Assembly (NCBI GenBank): GCA_020722815.1
Contig: DYKB01000032.1
Span: 1-64,000 of the forward strand
Direction: 5' to 3'
Source: Caldithrix sp.
GTDB taxonomy: Bacteria; Zhuqueibacterota; Zhuqueibacteria; Thermofontimicrobiales; Sulfurfontimicrobiaceae
Length of the DNA stretch: 64,000 bases
A model generated the notes under the pieces. That model did no database searches and was not told the DNA's origin. It was given only the letters and a program-made list of their open reading frames with translations. Positions within the stretch are counted from its first letter, which is position 1. Every line of letters begins with the position of its first letter. The position numbers and the translations under genes were made by a program. Positions 1 to 8,132 of this stretch are shown one piece after another.

Positions 1-354
1 TTGGCGACGCTGGCGCAATCGTGGGTCGGTTCACCCTTCAAGCGTATTTTAATTAAAGATTCGGTCGGTTTTCAACTCAATGAAGCGGTGGCGGATGTCT
101 ATCCGGGTAGTGGCGGCAGTGGTTCGCCGGCCGCCGTCCGAATTCAATTCGAATATGATGTCTTAAAGGGGCAAATCAATGATTTATCGCTAAATCCCTT
201 TAATCAACAAGATGCCAGTAATTCATTGGCCACGCTGGAGTTAACCCAGGGCGGGGATTTGATTATTCGCGATTTAGCGTATAGGCATCTGAAAGTCTTA
301 AAAAAATGGTTTCCGCAGGGTGTTTTTTTCCTGTGTCGGTTACAGAGCACCTAA
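1..354 (+). pseudogene. IS4-family transposase fragment (5' end outside window, C-terminus missing)
   Basis: The frame is open from base 1, so the real start lies to the left of the window. The residues match the central part of IS4-type DDE transposases: an IKDSVGFQL segment that corresponds to the first catalytic Asp block, then a PGSGGSGSPAA stretch, then GDLIIRDLAY, which corresponds to the second catalytic Asp block. The frame stops right after FFLCRLQST, where intact relatives continue for more than 100 residues through the catalytic Glu (YREK) region, and no other frame downstream resumes it. It is therefore a dead remnant. Family call by motif; function inferred lost. Confidence 0.7.
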
Positions 355-903
355 TGGAGGTAGTCATTTTTTTTATTCAATGAACCCAGTCTAAAAACCT
401 CGAATTACGCGAATTTAAGGCGGCTTAAGTTCAATAAAATCAATTCGCGCTCTTTCGCGAAATTCGCGGTTAAATTTTTTGGGGAGTGCACTCATTCACT
501 AATAATATCAGAGATCACCACAAATTAATATTTTTCTCAAGAAAAAAGTGCACTAACATTTGGAGACATAGAAATATAATTTGAATTTGAGACGCCTATT
601 CAAAGTTATATTTTTACGATTCAATCAATGACATAGTTGTATCGCTGCATCGCGGTGTTTTTTCCGGTCAATCCGGTCGAGTAAAACAATCAACGTGTCT
701 CCAATTCAACAACTTAAACATGTTCAGGTTTTTTTAAAAAAGACAAATGCACTATTTTACTTGAGAAGGTATTTTCATTGTTTTTATTAGAGTTACGAGA
801 TTGATTCTTGATGTACTACGATTTCTGATAATATTAAATTGCAATGTTAATTGGAAACGATCTACTAAGTTGTTCAGCCGTCACCTGGTTAATTCATATT
901 TAA
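355..903. other. Non-coding gap with one palindromic repeat
   Basis: No credible gene was seen. Around 398-475 there is an imperfect inverted repeat built from AATTCGCG-type words (GAATTACGCGAATTTAAG against TTTCGCGAAATTCGCGG). The rest is AT-rich and carries no recognisable element. Confidence 0.5.
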
Positions 904-943
904 TAAAAAGACTGATAGTGAATTGACTACCAGTCTTTTTTTT
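904..943 (-). terminator. Rho-independent terminator of the propeller/peptide operon
   Basis: AAAAAGACTG at 906-915 pairs with CAGTCTTTTT at 931-940, and an inner TAGT/ACTA pairing shortens the loop. T-runs follow on both strands, so it can act in either direction. It sits about 22 bases past the second stop of the cysteine-rich peptide frame on the minus strand. Confidence 0.75.
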
Positions 944-964
944 AATACAGAGTAGTTTGTGAGT

Positions 965-1030
965 CTAACAGCCTCCAACGTAACCTACGCCCGACGGTGA
1001 AAAATATGTACAACCACAATAAGTGCATTC
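965..1030 (-). other. In-frame cysteine-rich continuation of the peptide gene beyond its TAA
   Basis: Directly after the TAA at 1031-1033 the same frame stays open for 21 codons and ends at TAG (965-967). The translation starts ECTYCGCTYF and ends YVGGC, with four Cys and several Gly, matching the composition of the peptide upstream. It could be a region cut off by a recent nonsense change, a natural readthrough product, or chance. A sequencing error at the ochre codon would also explain it. Confidence 0.45.
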
Positions 1031-1222
1031 TTACCAACAAACACATGTTCCATAACAACAACATCCGCCACTTCCGCACGCACCGCCCGAACAAAATTCA
1101 CCATCACTTCCAGCTCTTGCTGCAAAGGCAGTGCTCACATGGAACAGCAAAAATACATTGCTGATAAACATAAAAAGCAAAACGAAATATAAAATGCGGT
1201 TAATTTTTTGAGACAGGGACAT
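1031..1222 (-). CDS. Small secreted cysteine-rich peptide (63 aa)
   Basis: I recognise no family. A hydrophobic N-terminal segment (about residues 10-31) ends in STAFA, a plausible signal peptidase site. The mature part is about 29 residues with seven Cys, including a CCC triplet in GGCCCYGTCVCW. The ATG at 1222 is chosen because GGAGG (1228-1232) lies 5 nt upstream; the ATG at 1234 overlaps that ribosome binding site. The gene starts about 27 nt downstream of the beta-propeller gene on the same strand, so the two are very likely co-transcribed and end at the hairpin near 920. The arrangement recalls the NVEALA-type peptides next to six-bladed propeller lipoproteins in Bacteroidota (analogy only). 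It could be a metal-binding, disulfide-rich or modified signalling peptide; the sequence does not decide. Confidence 0.65.
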   Translation of the reverse strand: MSLSQKINRILYFVLLFMFISNVFLLFHVSTAFAARAGSDGEFCSGGACGSGGCCCYGTCVCW

Positions 1223-1249
1223 AAATACCTCCATAATTTAGTAATTAAA

Positions 1250-2422
1250 TTATTGATCAAAAAGACCGATAACTTTTTGAACAAATGATAATGCAAAAAT
1301 TTTTTTATCTTTAACTTGAATGGAATTAAGCCAGAGGTTGCTTTTTTCTGAAATTAATAATATCTTTAAATTATTAAAATTCAATAAATCTATTTTTAAA
1401 ATTTTATTTTCAATTAGTACATAGCAGAAATTATTATCAAATGAACAATCCTTAACCATAAACCTAACAGCAATATTGGGAAGATTCGCATTATCCGTTG
1501 TTGCTGGTGATATGCCATTTAATTTAAATTTTATTGCTTTTTGCTGCTTTAAATCAATTAAATAAAAAAATAGTTGATGAGTACGGTTGACAGATAAGAA
1601 GCGTTGAGCATCAGAGGCGATATTTACATTATTTCGACTTAAAATTGCCGATTGTTGATTGGAAAAATTTTTTTCCGGTGCGATTGCTTTGAAAAAGGAG
1701 CTTATAAACTGTGGTTTTTCTTTGGATAAATCATATACTTCTATCGAAGGCTGCCCTGGAACATTTTGTGCAACTGGGAAAAAAAGGATATTATTGATCA
1801 TCGATATATCAGAAAATAGTGATTTTACTTTCATCAGTGTAAAATTATTTTGGTAGATATAACTTTTGTTAAATTTTTGAATCCGGAAGGATTGATTTAT
1901 GTATAATTCATCTTTCTGATTGATATAAATTGATGATAGATTTATAAATTCTCCTGGACCTCGACCTTTACGCCCAATATGTTGAAGCAATTTCCCTTCG
2001 ATTGAACAGACGATTATCTGATTTTCGGTGGCATCTGCTACATAAATTTTATTATTTGAATCCATTGCCAGACTTTTCGGCTGAGAAAAAATCGGTTCAT
2101 CCGGTGCCGGATTTTCAGCATGACCAATGAGTCGTATGAGTTTCAGTTCCTGCTGCGGGACTTCATCTAAATTAATGGTTATTTCTTCGGCATGCTCGAT
2201 TAAGCTATCGAAGGGGAAATGCACCAGTTTAAAACTATCTATTGTTACATCTGTATTACATTTCGTTTCTGAAAGTTCAGATGTCATTTGCTCGGTTAAT
2301 TGCGTTTGCCGAGATTTTTTTGTTGGGATGATTTGATGACGAATTAAAAAAACAATGATTGCGATAAATATCAGAACAAATATCGCCAGAAGAACCCGGT
2401 TTGTTTTGATTTCCTTAATCAT
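1250..2422 (-). CDS. Membrane-anchored six-bladed beta-propeller (NHL/6-blade type) protein
   Basis: 390 aa. One N-terminal transmembrane segment (about residues 8-27, LLAIFVLIFIAIIVFLI) is followed by a linker and a beta-propeller on the non-cytoplasmic side. NHL-like blades are visible: SLAMDSNNKIYVADATENQI, then GRKGRGPGEF, then INQKDELYINQS. Members of this group in FCB bacteria are usually extracytoplasmic proteins of unknown ligand. The gene is first in a two-gene unit with the cysteine-rich peptide 27 nt downstream, which suggests the propeller binds, displays or processes that peptide (inference). No strong ribosome binding site precedes the ATG at 2422. No catalytic residues are recognisable. 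Confidence 0.75.
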   Translation of the reverse strand: MIKEIKTNRVLLAIFVLIFIAIIVFLIRHQIIPTKKSRQTQLTEQMTSELSETKCNTDVTIDSFKLVHFPFDSLIEHAEEITINLDEVPQQELKLIRLIGHAENPAPDEPIFSQPKSLAMDSNNKIYVADATENQIIVCSIEGKLLQHIGRKGRGPGEFINLSSIYINQKDELYINQSFRIQKFNKSYIYQNNFTLMKVKSLFSDISMINNILFFPVAQNVPGQPSIEVYDLSKEKPQFISSFFKAIAPEKNFSNQQSAILSRNNVNIASDAQRFLSVNRTHQLFFYLIDLKQQKAIKFKLNGISPATTDNANLPNIAVRFMVKDCSFDNNFCYVLIENKILKIDLLNFNNLKILLISEKSNLWLNSIQVKDKKIFALSFVQKVIGLFDQ

Positions 2423-2665
2423 AAGTGTGTTTTTTCTTCATTATTTAAATATTAAACTTTGTCTTTACCGTTCAATAATATTTGGTAAAATTCAGATCTT
2501 TGAGATTTTTTTATCAAAATCCCGTGATTGTCCTGAATCTCCGGAATCCAATGAGAAAGATCTCGAAAGCCTTGCTCCTCATTTTTGAGAGAATACTTAT
2601 TTTGGTTAGTTTAATGTCCGATTGTGTTTGAAATAATAAGCCATTTCAGCGTTACTTCTATAAAC

Positions 2666-3097
2666 TCAGCGAATCAGTTTTGCCACTTCCCTTAAAAAGT
2701 CTTCAATTTTACCGGAAAAATTACGAATTTTGCCTTTGGGATCATGTAAATGATGCGGATAATGAGTGAGATTTTGACCTCGATAGTCTGTTTTATGGTG
2801 CGGGGCTGGATCAGACCAGATAAGCGTCTGTTCTGTTTTATCTGTTAAAATATAGCTATAATTTTCAATTGCGAGTTCGTGGAAATGGAAGTTATACTCT
2901 TCCTGGATAATAAGATAATATTCGTCCTTTGCGATTGTTATTTTAAAATATAGCCGATAGGTTAATAAAACACTTTCAATGTCCGAAATAAAATTAACCA
3001 GAAAATTCTCATTAACCGTGAAGGTACTGGTAATTAACTCGTAGATGGTCCAGCAGCGATCAATCACCAATTGTTCATGATGTATTTCAGACAGCAT
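2666..3097 (-). CDS. TumE-family toxin (DUF6516)
   Basis: 143 aa, the normal size for the TumE toxin family (DUF6516) of type II toxin-antitoxin modules. The family signature is in the C-terminal half: a Tyr-rich strand (ENYSYILTD), then WSDPAPHH, then HYPHHLH, which matches the APHH ... FPHHxH pattern of this family. Its start overlaps the stop of the upstream small gene by 11 nt (3087-3097), the usual translational coupling of such pairs. TumE members are thought to act on RNA; the target is not readable here. Assignment of the toxin role is by family and arrangement. Confidence 0.72.
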   Translation of the reverse strand: MLSEIHHEQLVIDRCWTIYELITSTFTVNENFLVNFISDIESVLLTYRLYFKITIAKDEYYLIIQEEYNFHFHELAIENYSYILTDKTEQTLIWSDPAPHHKTDYRGQNLTHYPHHLHDPKGKIRNFSGKIEDFLREVAKLIR

Positions 3098-3359
3098 ACG
3101 CCAGACCTTTTACTGAAAAACGTGATTGAAACAACCGGAAGTAACTCCGATAACAGCTTGCCCAGATTAGAAAATCGGGTATATCTTCGGCTGGGGTACC
3201 CACAATAATTTTGAAAAATACTTCCGAGCGCATTTTATATTTTTTTTCAAAAGCATATAACTCTTCAGCTAGCTTGTTCAGGACATCATCCGCTGAAATT
3301 TTTCGGTGAGATAATTGTTCTACGAATTCTTCTTTGGTAAGTTTTTTGGTTTGATTCAT
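3087..3359 (-). CDS. Putative antitoxin partner of the TumE-type toxin
   Basis: 90 aa, preceded by AGAGG at a normal distance from the ATG at 3359. Predicted to be mostly helical. The core FEKKYKMRSEVFFKII ... EDIPDFLIWASCYRSYF is clearly related to the solitary protein at 8479-8682 (FEWKYSIKSSEFYHLI ... EETPEFHEWLGLYK). I do not see the helix-turn-helix expected of TumA-type antitoxins, so this looks like a different partner class. Its position ahead of and overlapping the toxin gene is the main evidence for the antitoxin role. Confidence 0.6.
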   Translation of the reverse strand: MNQTKKLTKEEFVEQLSHRKISADDVLNKLAEELYAFEKKYKMRSEVFFKIIVGTPAEDIPDFLIWASCYRSYFRLFQSRFSVKGLAYAV

Positions 3360-3498
3360 TCTTTTACCTCTTTGAATGATCTAATTATTCATGAATACCT
3401 GATACTTTAATTTACAAAATAGTTCCGCAAATGTCAATCTAATTCTACCACGATAGTTGTTCATTTTTACTGATTAATGAACAGGCTGGCGCATTAAC

Positions 3499-4533
3499 TC
3501 ATTTTTTGAAGCGATATTTAATGATTACCGGATTTTGTATATCCCCATTTTGATCCATTTTTTCCGGCTGAGACGTGACATAAATATGATTATTTCCGGC
3601 ATAAACGATGCGGTGCGGTACAATTATTTTTTCCTGATTGATGACTTTTCCATCCTTCCGGAATAATTCTAAATGTGTCATCCGATCAACCACCAGGACG
3701 GCTGCAATATCATGCTTATCGTTTAAAAAATGGAAATTTTGGAATGTGTCAAAATTCAGTTTTCCTTTTGTTTTCATTAAAAAAGTCAGCAAGCCATCTT
3801 TATCGGGCGGCAGGTCATCCTGGATCGGGGAATAGTCAAAATTCCGGGTAGTAAAAGTGTTCAGCAGCTTGCCCGCAAAATTGTACTGATATATTTTATT
3901 TTCAACGCGATTGGCGGTGTAGATATTATCATCTTTGTCAATTAACATGCCGCCGCCCGCGTATCTTCGAATCATATTAATTCGGTTTGGCGGGAAATAA
4001 AACGGAAATAATTTTTCCACTTTATTTTTTTGCGTGTCAAAATAAAATAATCCCGGCTCGACCATGGAATAGATAATAATATTCCCATGCGAATCCACAC
4101 AAAATCGGTCGGTTGCCGAATGATTTCTATCGGAATAATCTTTTATCAACTTTCCCTGTTCATCAAATTTAAAATAATGAATTCTCCCGCCGGACACCCA
4201 GAATCCGGCAACCGGATCCGGATAAATCGCCAGTGGTTCCAGTTCCAGGCCTGGAATTTCTTTTTCAATTGAAACTGTTTTGAAATTTTGGGCTTTTATA
4301 TCGACAAGAACAACTGAACGCGATATTGGGTCCAGAATAACGAATTTGGTGTCATTTAAGCTGATTAAAGAATTGATTTCGCCAATAATCAAACCTTCTA
4401 TATTGAAATGAATTCGGTCGATATAGGCGAAGTAGGTGGAAAAGCTTTTTGAATATTGAACTTTGGCGGTGGATAATTTATCAGCAAAAAGAATGCTAAT
4501 GGCCAGGAAAATATAAAATAAGCGTTTTTGCAT
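3499..4533 (-). CDS. Secreted six-bladed beta-propeller protein
   Basis: 344 aa with a clear signal peptide (MQKRLFYIFLAISILFADKLSTA) and ATG at 4533 behind AAGGAT. The remainder shows propeller blades: FVILDPISRSVVLVDI, FCVDSHGNIIIYSM, MLIDKDDNIYTANRVENKIYQYNFAGKLL and a last blade ending IVYAGNNHIYVTSQ. It is the same broad fold as the protein at 1250-2422 but is secreted rather than membrane-anchored, and I see no small peptide gene beside it. No enzymatic motif is visible; role unknown. Confidence 0.72.
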   Translation of the reverse strand: MQKRLFYIFLAISILFADKLSTAKVQYSKSFSTYFAYIDRIHFNIEGLIIGEINSLISLNDTKFVILDPISRSVVLVDIKAQNFKTVSIEKEIPGLELEPLAIYPDPVAGFWVSGGRIHYFKFDEQGKLIKDYSDRNHSATDRFCVDSHGNIIIYSMVEPGLFYFDTQKNKVEKLFPFYFPPNRINMIRRYAGGGMLIDKDDNIYTANRVENKIYQYNFAGKLLNTFTTRNFDYSPIQDDLPPDKDGLLTFLMKTKGKLNFDTFQNFHFLNDKHDIAAVLVVDRMTHLELFRKDGKVINQEKIIVPHRIVYAGNNHIYVTSQPEKMDQNGDIQNPVIIKYRFKK

Positions 4534-5495
4534 GATGAATAATCCTTATTTTTTTAATAAGTGAATGTCTAAAGTGAACTCACGACCAATTTAAAATCTT
4601 TTTAAGCAACTAAAAGAAGCATAAAAAATCAATAGTGTTCGGCACACTTTTTAGATAGTGGCGTAAGATCATTTAAATTAATAAATTATGTACCTAATAG
4701 CGTATCCGCTCAATACTTAAGGAAAGTGACCACAGCCTGTTATTGCGAGGAGCGTTTTTTGCGACGAAGCAATCTCCTGATATACCGGGGGATTGCTTCG
4801 ACAAAAAATGCCTCGCAATGACAGGCTTTCTTCCCCTAAAATATTGAATGGATACCTGATAGCCTCAATACCAATTCCAGTCATTCCCGTATGTTTTTGG
4901 CGGGAATCCATCTTTTCAAAAGTATAATAGATGCCCGATAATCCGTTAGCTAACGGAGGGGCATGACGCGCTATGCTCTATACAGTCTGTCTAAAAACGG
5001 TTTTTTAGGGAAATTTGCTAATTTTTCCGGCATTGAGTCTGTATCAGGCACCCGATAAAAACATTCGAGGACAAGTTTGTCGAGCATCCATTTAAAAACG
5101 TGGGTTCCCGTCAAAAGCATGGGCGAATGACCGACGATAATCATCCTGTTCTGTAGACTTACCCTAACATACTGCGAAGATACAAAACAGTACAAAGAGG
5201 TAGTTTTATAATTTCATATCGAACTTCGCTGTTCTTTATGTATTGTTTAGTTTTTAGATTTTTCGATTCAGTGATTAATATAATTTTCCTGATTCAATGT
5301 TAGCAAGCAGTTATATTATGATCAATGAGGCAGCGCCGTCGATATTAAATCAGGTTATCAAAACATGTTACTTAATGATAATATACAAAATATTTTCAAA
5401 AAGTCAAGTTAAATTTTGAAAAATGATGAATGATTAATGATTAATGATGAATGTTGAATGTTTTTTAAATTTATTGTTATTTATAGAATTATCAG
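4534..5495. other. Long non-coding stretch with palindromic repeats
   Basis: It holds the MITE-like element at 4702-4855 and a short hairpin at about 4882-4911 (TCATTCCCG against CGGGAATCC). At 5420-5460 there is a run of ATGAATGATTAATGATTA-type simple sequence. The open frames here (for example 4971-5195, minus) have no recognisable protein character. No other feature was seen. Confidence 0.5.
4702..4855. repeat. MITE-like element with TCATTGCGAGG core, copy 1 (154 bp)
   Basis: Terminal inverted repeats are GTATCCGCTCAATA at 4702-4715 and TATTGAATGGATAC at 4842-4855. The core is a near-palindrome that begins TATTGCGAGGAGCG and ends GCCTCGCAATGACAGG. A second copy with the same ends and almost the same length lies at 44281-44436. 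No coding capacity, so it would depend on a transposase supplied elsewhere. Confidence 0.75.
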
Positions 5496-5570
5496 TTAAA
5501 TGGCCATCAATATCCATAATAACAAATGATTCAGTAGAATGGAGTTGGACCAGGAATTGCGAATTCGGGT

Positions 5571-5873
5571 ATCCACATCGATCTGAATTTCCCGCTCCAG
5601 CCCGCCGGAGACTTCGGCCAACGCCATGCCTTTAAGCTGCTCCAGTCGGCGTTTAAAGACATGGTGCGCCAGTTCTTTGGTCTTGATCAGATCGCCTTTG
5701 CTGACGGAAATGGCCATGATGGGCTGGCTGCGCGGATCGAGCTGGATGATGGTGGGGCGCCCCGCCGCTTTGGGCAAGGTCCAGCGCAACTGATCCAGCT
5801 TTTCGCGCACATTCAGCATGGCGAAATCCATGTTCGTGCCCCGAAGAAATTCCATAGTGGCCCGTGAAAATTT
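5571..5873 (-). pseudogene. Fragment of an RND (HAE1/AcrB-type) efflux pump permease
   Basis: The minus strand encodes about 100 residues typical of the first periplasmic porter region of RND permeases: FLRGTNMDFAMLNVREKLDQ, GRPTIIQLDPRSQPIMAISV, KELAHHVFKRRLEQLKG and VSGGLEREIQIDVD. Homology stops at about 5571, followed by unrelated AT-rich sequence, and a stop codon closes the frame near 5878. Intact pumps are over 1000 residues, so this is a relic. Its GC content (close to 60% by eye) is far above the flanks, which suggests recent acquisition or a rearranged piece of a transferred operon. Confidence 0.75.
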
Positions 5874-6385
5874 TTATAAAAAATAGCGATTGATATTAAT
5901 AAGTTAAAAGCGTTATTGGTTTAATTTTATTCACTGTTTTCTCTTTTTTGAGGGAAATTCTAAACAATGGTATCATCCGGTATAAGCTTTGCATTGCTTT
6001 TGCGCAAAATTGTCAGAAGGTGGGTCTTGTCCTGATTGTTTCAATAGTAAACTCGAATGGTACGACAAAAGTATCAAGTAAGAAGCCGGTTTTTATACTT
6101 CATTTCTATGATTTTGTAAATTCAAGTTTCGCATTTTGTACAATTGAATAACAGTTGAGTCGATATAAATCACAAAGTCATAGCGTACTACAGGACATTT
6201 TTTGATGATGCCAGCTCTGACCCCTCATCCTAACCCTCTTTCCCAGGAGGAGAGGGAATAGCGACGTCCTCTTCCCTTGGGAAAGGGTTGGGTGAGGGTT
6301 GAACGTGTGGTTTAAAGAGAACTTATAAAAAAATTTACGTTAGTGAAAGTCAGGAAATGAAAGCGATAAGCAGAAAGGGATTTTT
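5874..6385. other. Non-coding gap
   Basis: A CTCTCCC-type palindromic repeat lies at about 6222-6298 (CCCTCATCCTAACCCTCTTT against AAAGGGTTGGGTGAGGG). The 67-codon frame at 5948-6151 has no ribosome binding site and no protein-like features. Nothing else was recognised. Confidence 0.5.
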
Positions 6386-6859
6386 ATGCCGAAGATTGAA
6401 GAAAAACAATTTTTATACCTGTTGACGAATTGTTTGATGTATGGAACTGCAAAGGCTGAAATGAAACTGACTGGCGTCAGTACCGTGTTTTCCCGAATTT
6501 CGGTCGATTTTAGTATTGGGTCGAATGTGGATGAGTTGAAGAAAATGGGTTTAAACTATGAAGTTTCGCCGGATCCTTTTCAGTGTGTTGAAAATTATAA
6601 GAAAATAAATATTGAAGCAGGTCTGATTAAAGACGAAGATTTCATTATTACCAGTGAAACAGATAAAATGACTGTTACTGCCCCGAATTGTATTTATAAA
6701 TTAGGTTGCTCGCATCTTATCGCCGAGGGGATCAAAGAATTTGGCTGCAAAATTAATGCATCCGTTTGTAAAGCTGCAAGAGCTTCGGGTAAAAGAGTCA
6801 ACTGTCATTCAGTAAATGATCCGGGAAATTGTAAAATAAATGTTGAAATCAAAAAGTGA
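6386..6859 (+). CDS. Uncharacterised cysteine-containing protein, paralogue 1
   Basis: 157 aa, ATG behind AAAGGG. Family not recognised. It is homologous to the protein at 7054-7524: both start with a helix bearing LTxxL(M/F)xG(T/V)xKAE ... TGxxTVxS, have a variable middle, and end with Cys-x5-GCS-x-LI-x-EGI-x2-F-x-C followed by a PGxC near the C-terminus. In this copy the cysteines are in NCIYKLGCSHLIAEGIKEFG, KINASVCKAA and DPGNC. No signal peptide or membrane segment is visible, so it is probably cytoplasmic. The conserved Cys set suggests metal or small-ligand binding (inference). The paralogue lies 194 bp downstream across a MITE. Confidence 0.6.
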   Translation: MPKIEEKQFLYLLTNCLMYGTAKAEMKLTGVSTVFSRISVDFSIGSNVDELKKMGLNYEVSPDPFQCVENYKKINIEAGLIKDEDFIITSETDKMTVTAPNCIYKLGCSHLIAEGIKEFGCKINASVCKAARASGKRVNCHSVNDPGNCKINVEIKK

Positions 6860-6879
6860 TTAAATAACAATAGTTTTGC

Positions 6880-6994
6880 TGCCGTACACTTTTTGATTAA
6901 GTAAAATCTGCCCTCACCTGTGAGAGGGTTGGGAGGTGGACTTTGAGTGCGGTCCAAAAATAAAGCTGTAAGGAAATGTAAAAAGTGTACGGTA
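6880..6994. repeat. MITE-like element with CCGTACACTTTTT ends, copy 1
   Basis: Left end GCCGTACACTTTTT (6881-6894) and right end AAAAAGTGTACGGTA form an inverted pair about 110 bp apart. The inside holds a short CTCACC/GGGTTGGGAGG hairpin of the CTCTCCC family. Related elements are at 7648-7804 and 11027-11464. It separates two paralogous genes. Confidence 0.7.
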
Positions 6995-7053
6995 ATGAGA
7001 TAATCGTAACTGAAAAATGAACTAATTTATTAATTTAAATATAGGGAATGAAA

Positions 7054-7524
7054 ATGAATCAGATTGATCCAGTGATGACATTAAAGCAACTTACCAGTAA
7101 TCTTTTTTGGGGTGTTGTAAAAGCTGAAAAACGAATGACAGGCCGAACCACGGTTTATTCAAAAATGGTTAGCGAGAATATGGCCATTCTGCTGTTTAAA
7201 TTATTGGAGCAGTTTGGTATTACTATTCCGCCAGCAGCAACCGCCCTGGAAGCAATTGAAACATTTATGGCCGCTGCAATGGAAAGTGGAATTTTTTCGC
7301 CTGCGGCGGTTGAAGTTCATAAAAATAATAATGAATTGAATATAATTATTAAGACTTGTCCCTTTTCCAGTGGTTGTTCAAAATTAATAAACGAAGGAAT
7401 TTCGAATTTTAGCTGTCCTCAAATGGCACTTATTTCAGTCGCTGCGCAAAAATTCGCCGAACACTTTACGGAAAAAACGACGATACAGCCGGGTAGTTGT
7501 GTTTTGCATTTTAAAGAATTGTGA
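7054..7524 (+). CDS. Uncharacterised cysteine-containing protein, paralogue 2
   Basis: 156 aa from the ATG at 7054, preferred because AGGGA lies about 6 nt upstream; the ATG at 7048 is too close to it. Paralogue of the protein at 6386-6859 with the same layout: N-terminal LTSNLFWGVVKAEKRMTGRT, a helical Ala-rich middle (ALEAIETFMAAAMESG), then KTCPFSSGCSKLINEGISNF, FSCPQMALISVAAQKF and QPGSCVLHF near the end. Four Cys are at positions shared with the sister protein, two of them in the C-x5-GC motif. No known domain could be assigned with confidence; a ligand- or metal-binding role is an inference from the conserved Cys. Confidence 0.6.
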   Translation: MNQIDPVMTLKQLTSNLFWGVVKAEKRMTGRTTVYSKMVSENMAILLFKLLEQFGITIPPAATALEAIETFMAAAMESGIFSPAAVEVHKNNNELNIIIKTCPFSSGCSKLINEGISNFSCPQMALISVAAQKFAEHFTEKTTIQPGSCVLHFKEL

Positions 7525-7647
7525 TTTGAATTCCATTCGTTTTTGAAGTAAAAAAGATCGAAATGACGGTAGGTAAAATTGGCTTATAAAATATTACCGG
7601 TTTGAATTTTAATTTCCCTAAAATTCACTTTTTTATCAATCGTTTTT

Positions 7648-7804
7648 CTACCGTACACTTTTTTACATTACTTTAATACTTCCTTTTTTAACCACGCTCA
7701 AAGCGCTCCCCTAAACCGTCTCCCAAAGATAGCGGGTGTAGTTAGTCCCTTCTCTTCCTGGGAGAGGGTTCGGGCAGGCTTTGACTCATCAAAAAGTACG
7801 ATAG
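7648..7804. repeat. MITE-like element with CCGTACACTTTTT ends, copy 2 (157 bp)
   Basis: Left end CTACCGTACACTTTTTT at 7648, right end AAAAAGTACGATAG at 7791-7804 (slightly degraded). The interior has TCTCCC and GGGAGAGGG hairpin arms. No open frame of note. Confidence 0.65.
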
Positions 7805-7844
7805 TGAAATCAATCGTCAATAACTTCCCGTGTAATCCTCACAC

Positions 7845-8132
7845 TTATATTTTCCTAAAGAGAGCGGAGTTTGGTAAGAGGTTAGGTTTTGCTTCATAAA
7901 AAAGCGTATGGCAGCAAATTCGTGCGACAGAATCCACCGATGTAGCAACCAACTCCTCCAACTGGGCATCCAATTCGTATAATTTTCCCCCGGCGATTCC
8001 GTCACAGGTCAAATGAATATCATTGAAGCTTCCTGTTTCTTCAAGTCCACTCCCGAAAAGAATCAGCTTTCGGGCGCCAAATTCCCTGGCGAGTGATATG
8101 CAGACGTTAATTTGTTCTTGACTGATCGCCAT
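7845..8132 (-). pseudogene. Decayed duplicate of the MNT nucleotidyltransferase antitoxin
   Basis: Nearly identical over its N-terminal half to the intact gene at 9402-9677 (AISQEQINVCISLAREFGAR, then LILFGSGLEETGSFNDI). The catalytic GS-x9-DID motif has become DIH, and the C-terminal third is scrambled (ends NSALFRKI instead of KKGSIIYES). No HEPN partner gene follows it. The similarity continues upstream of the gene for over 100 bp, so this is the product of a segmental duplication followed by decay. I use the internal ATG equivalent to the intact copy as the start; an upstream in-frame start at 8210 is possible. Confidence 0.75.

Noticed and set aside
965-1033. Reassigned TAA codon (alternative genetic code)
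   Set aside because: All other genes in the window, including lon and etfBA, end normally at TAA or other stops with no readthrough pattern, so a genome-wide reassignment is not supported.
4971-5195. 74-codon frame on the minus strand
   Set aside because: No ribosome binding site, no protein-like composition, and it lies in repeat-rich sequence.
5948-6151. 67-codon frame on the plus strand
   Set aside because: No ribosome binding site and no recognisable features; treated as chance.
6386-7524. V4R (4-vinyl reductase) domain assignment for the two paralogues
   Set aside because: The cysteine pattern is only loosely similar and the rest of the domain cannot be aligned by eye, so the genes are left unnamed.
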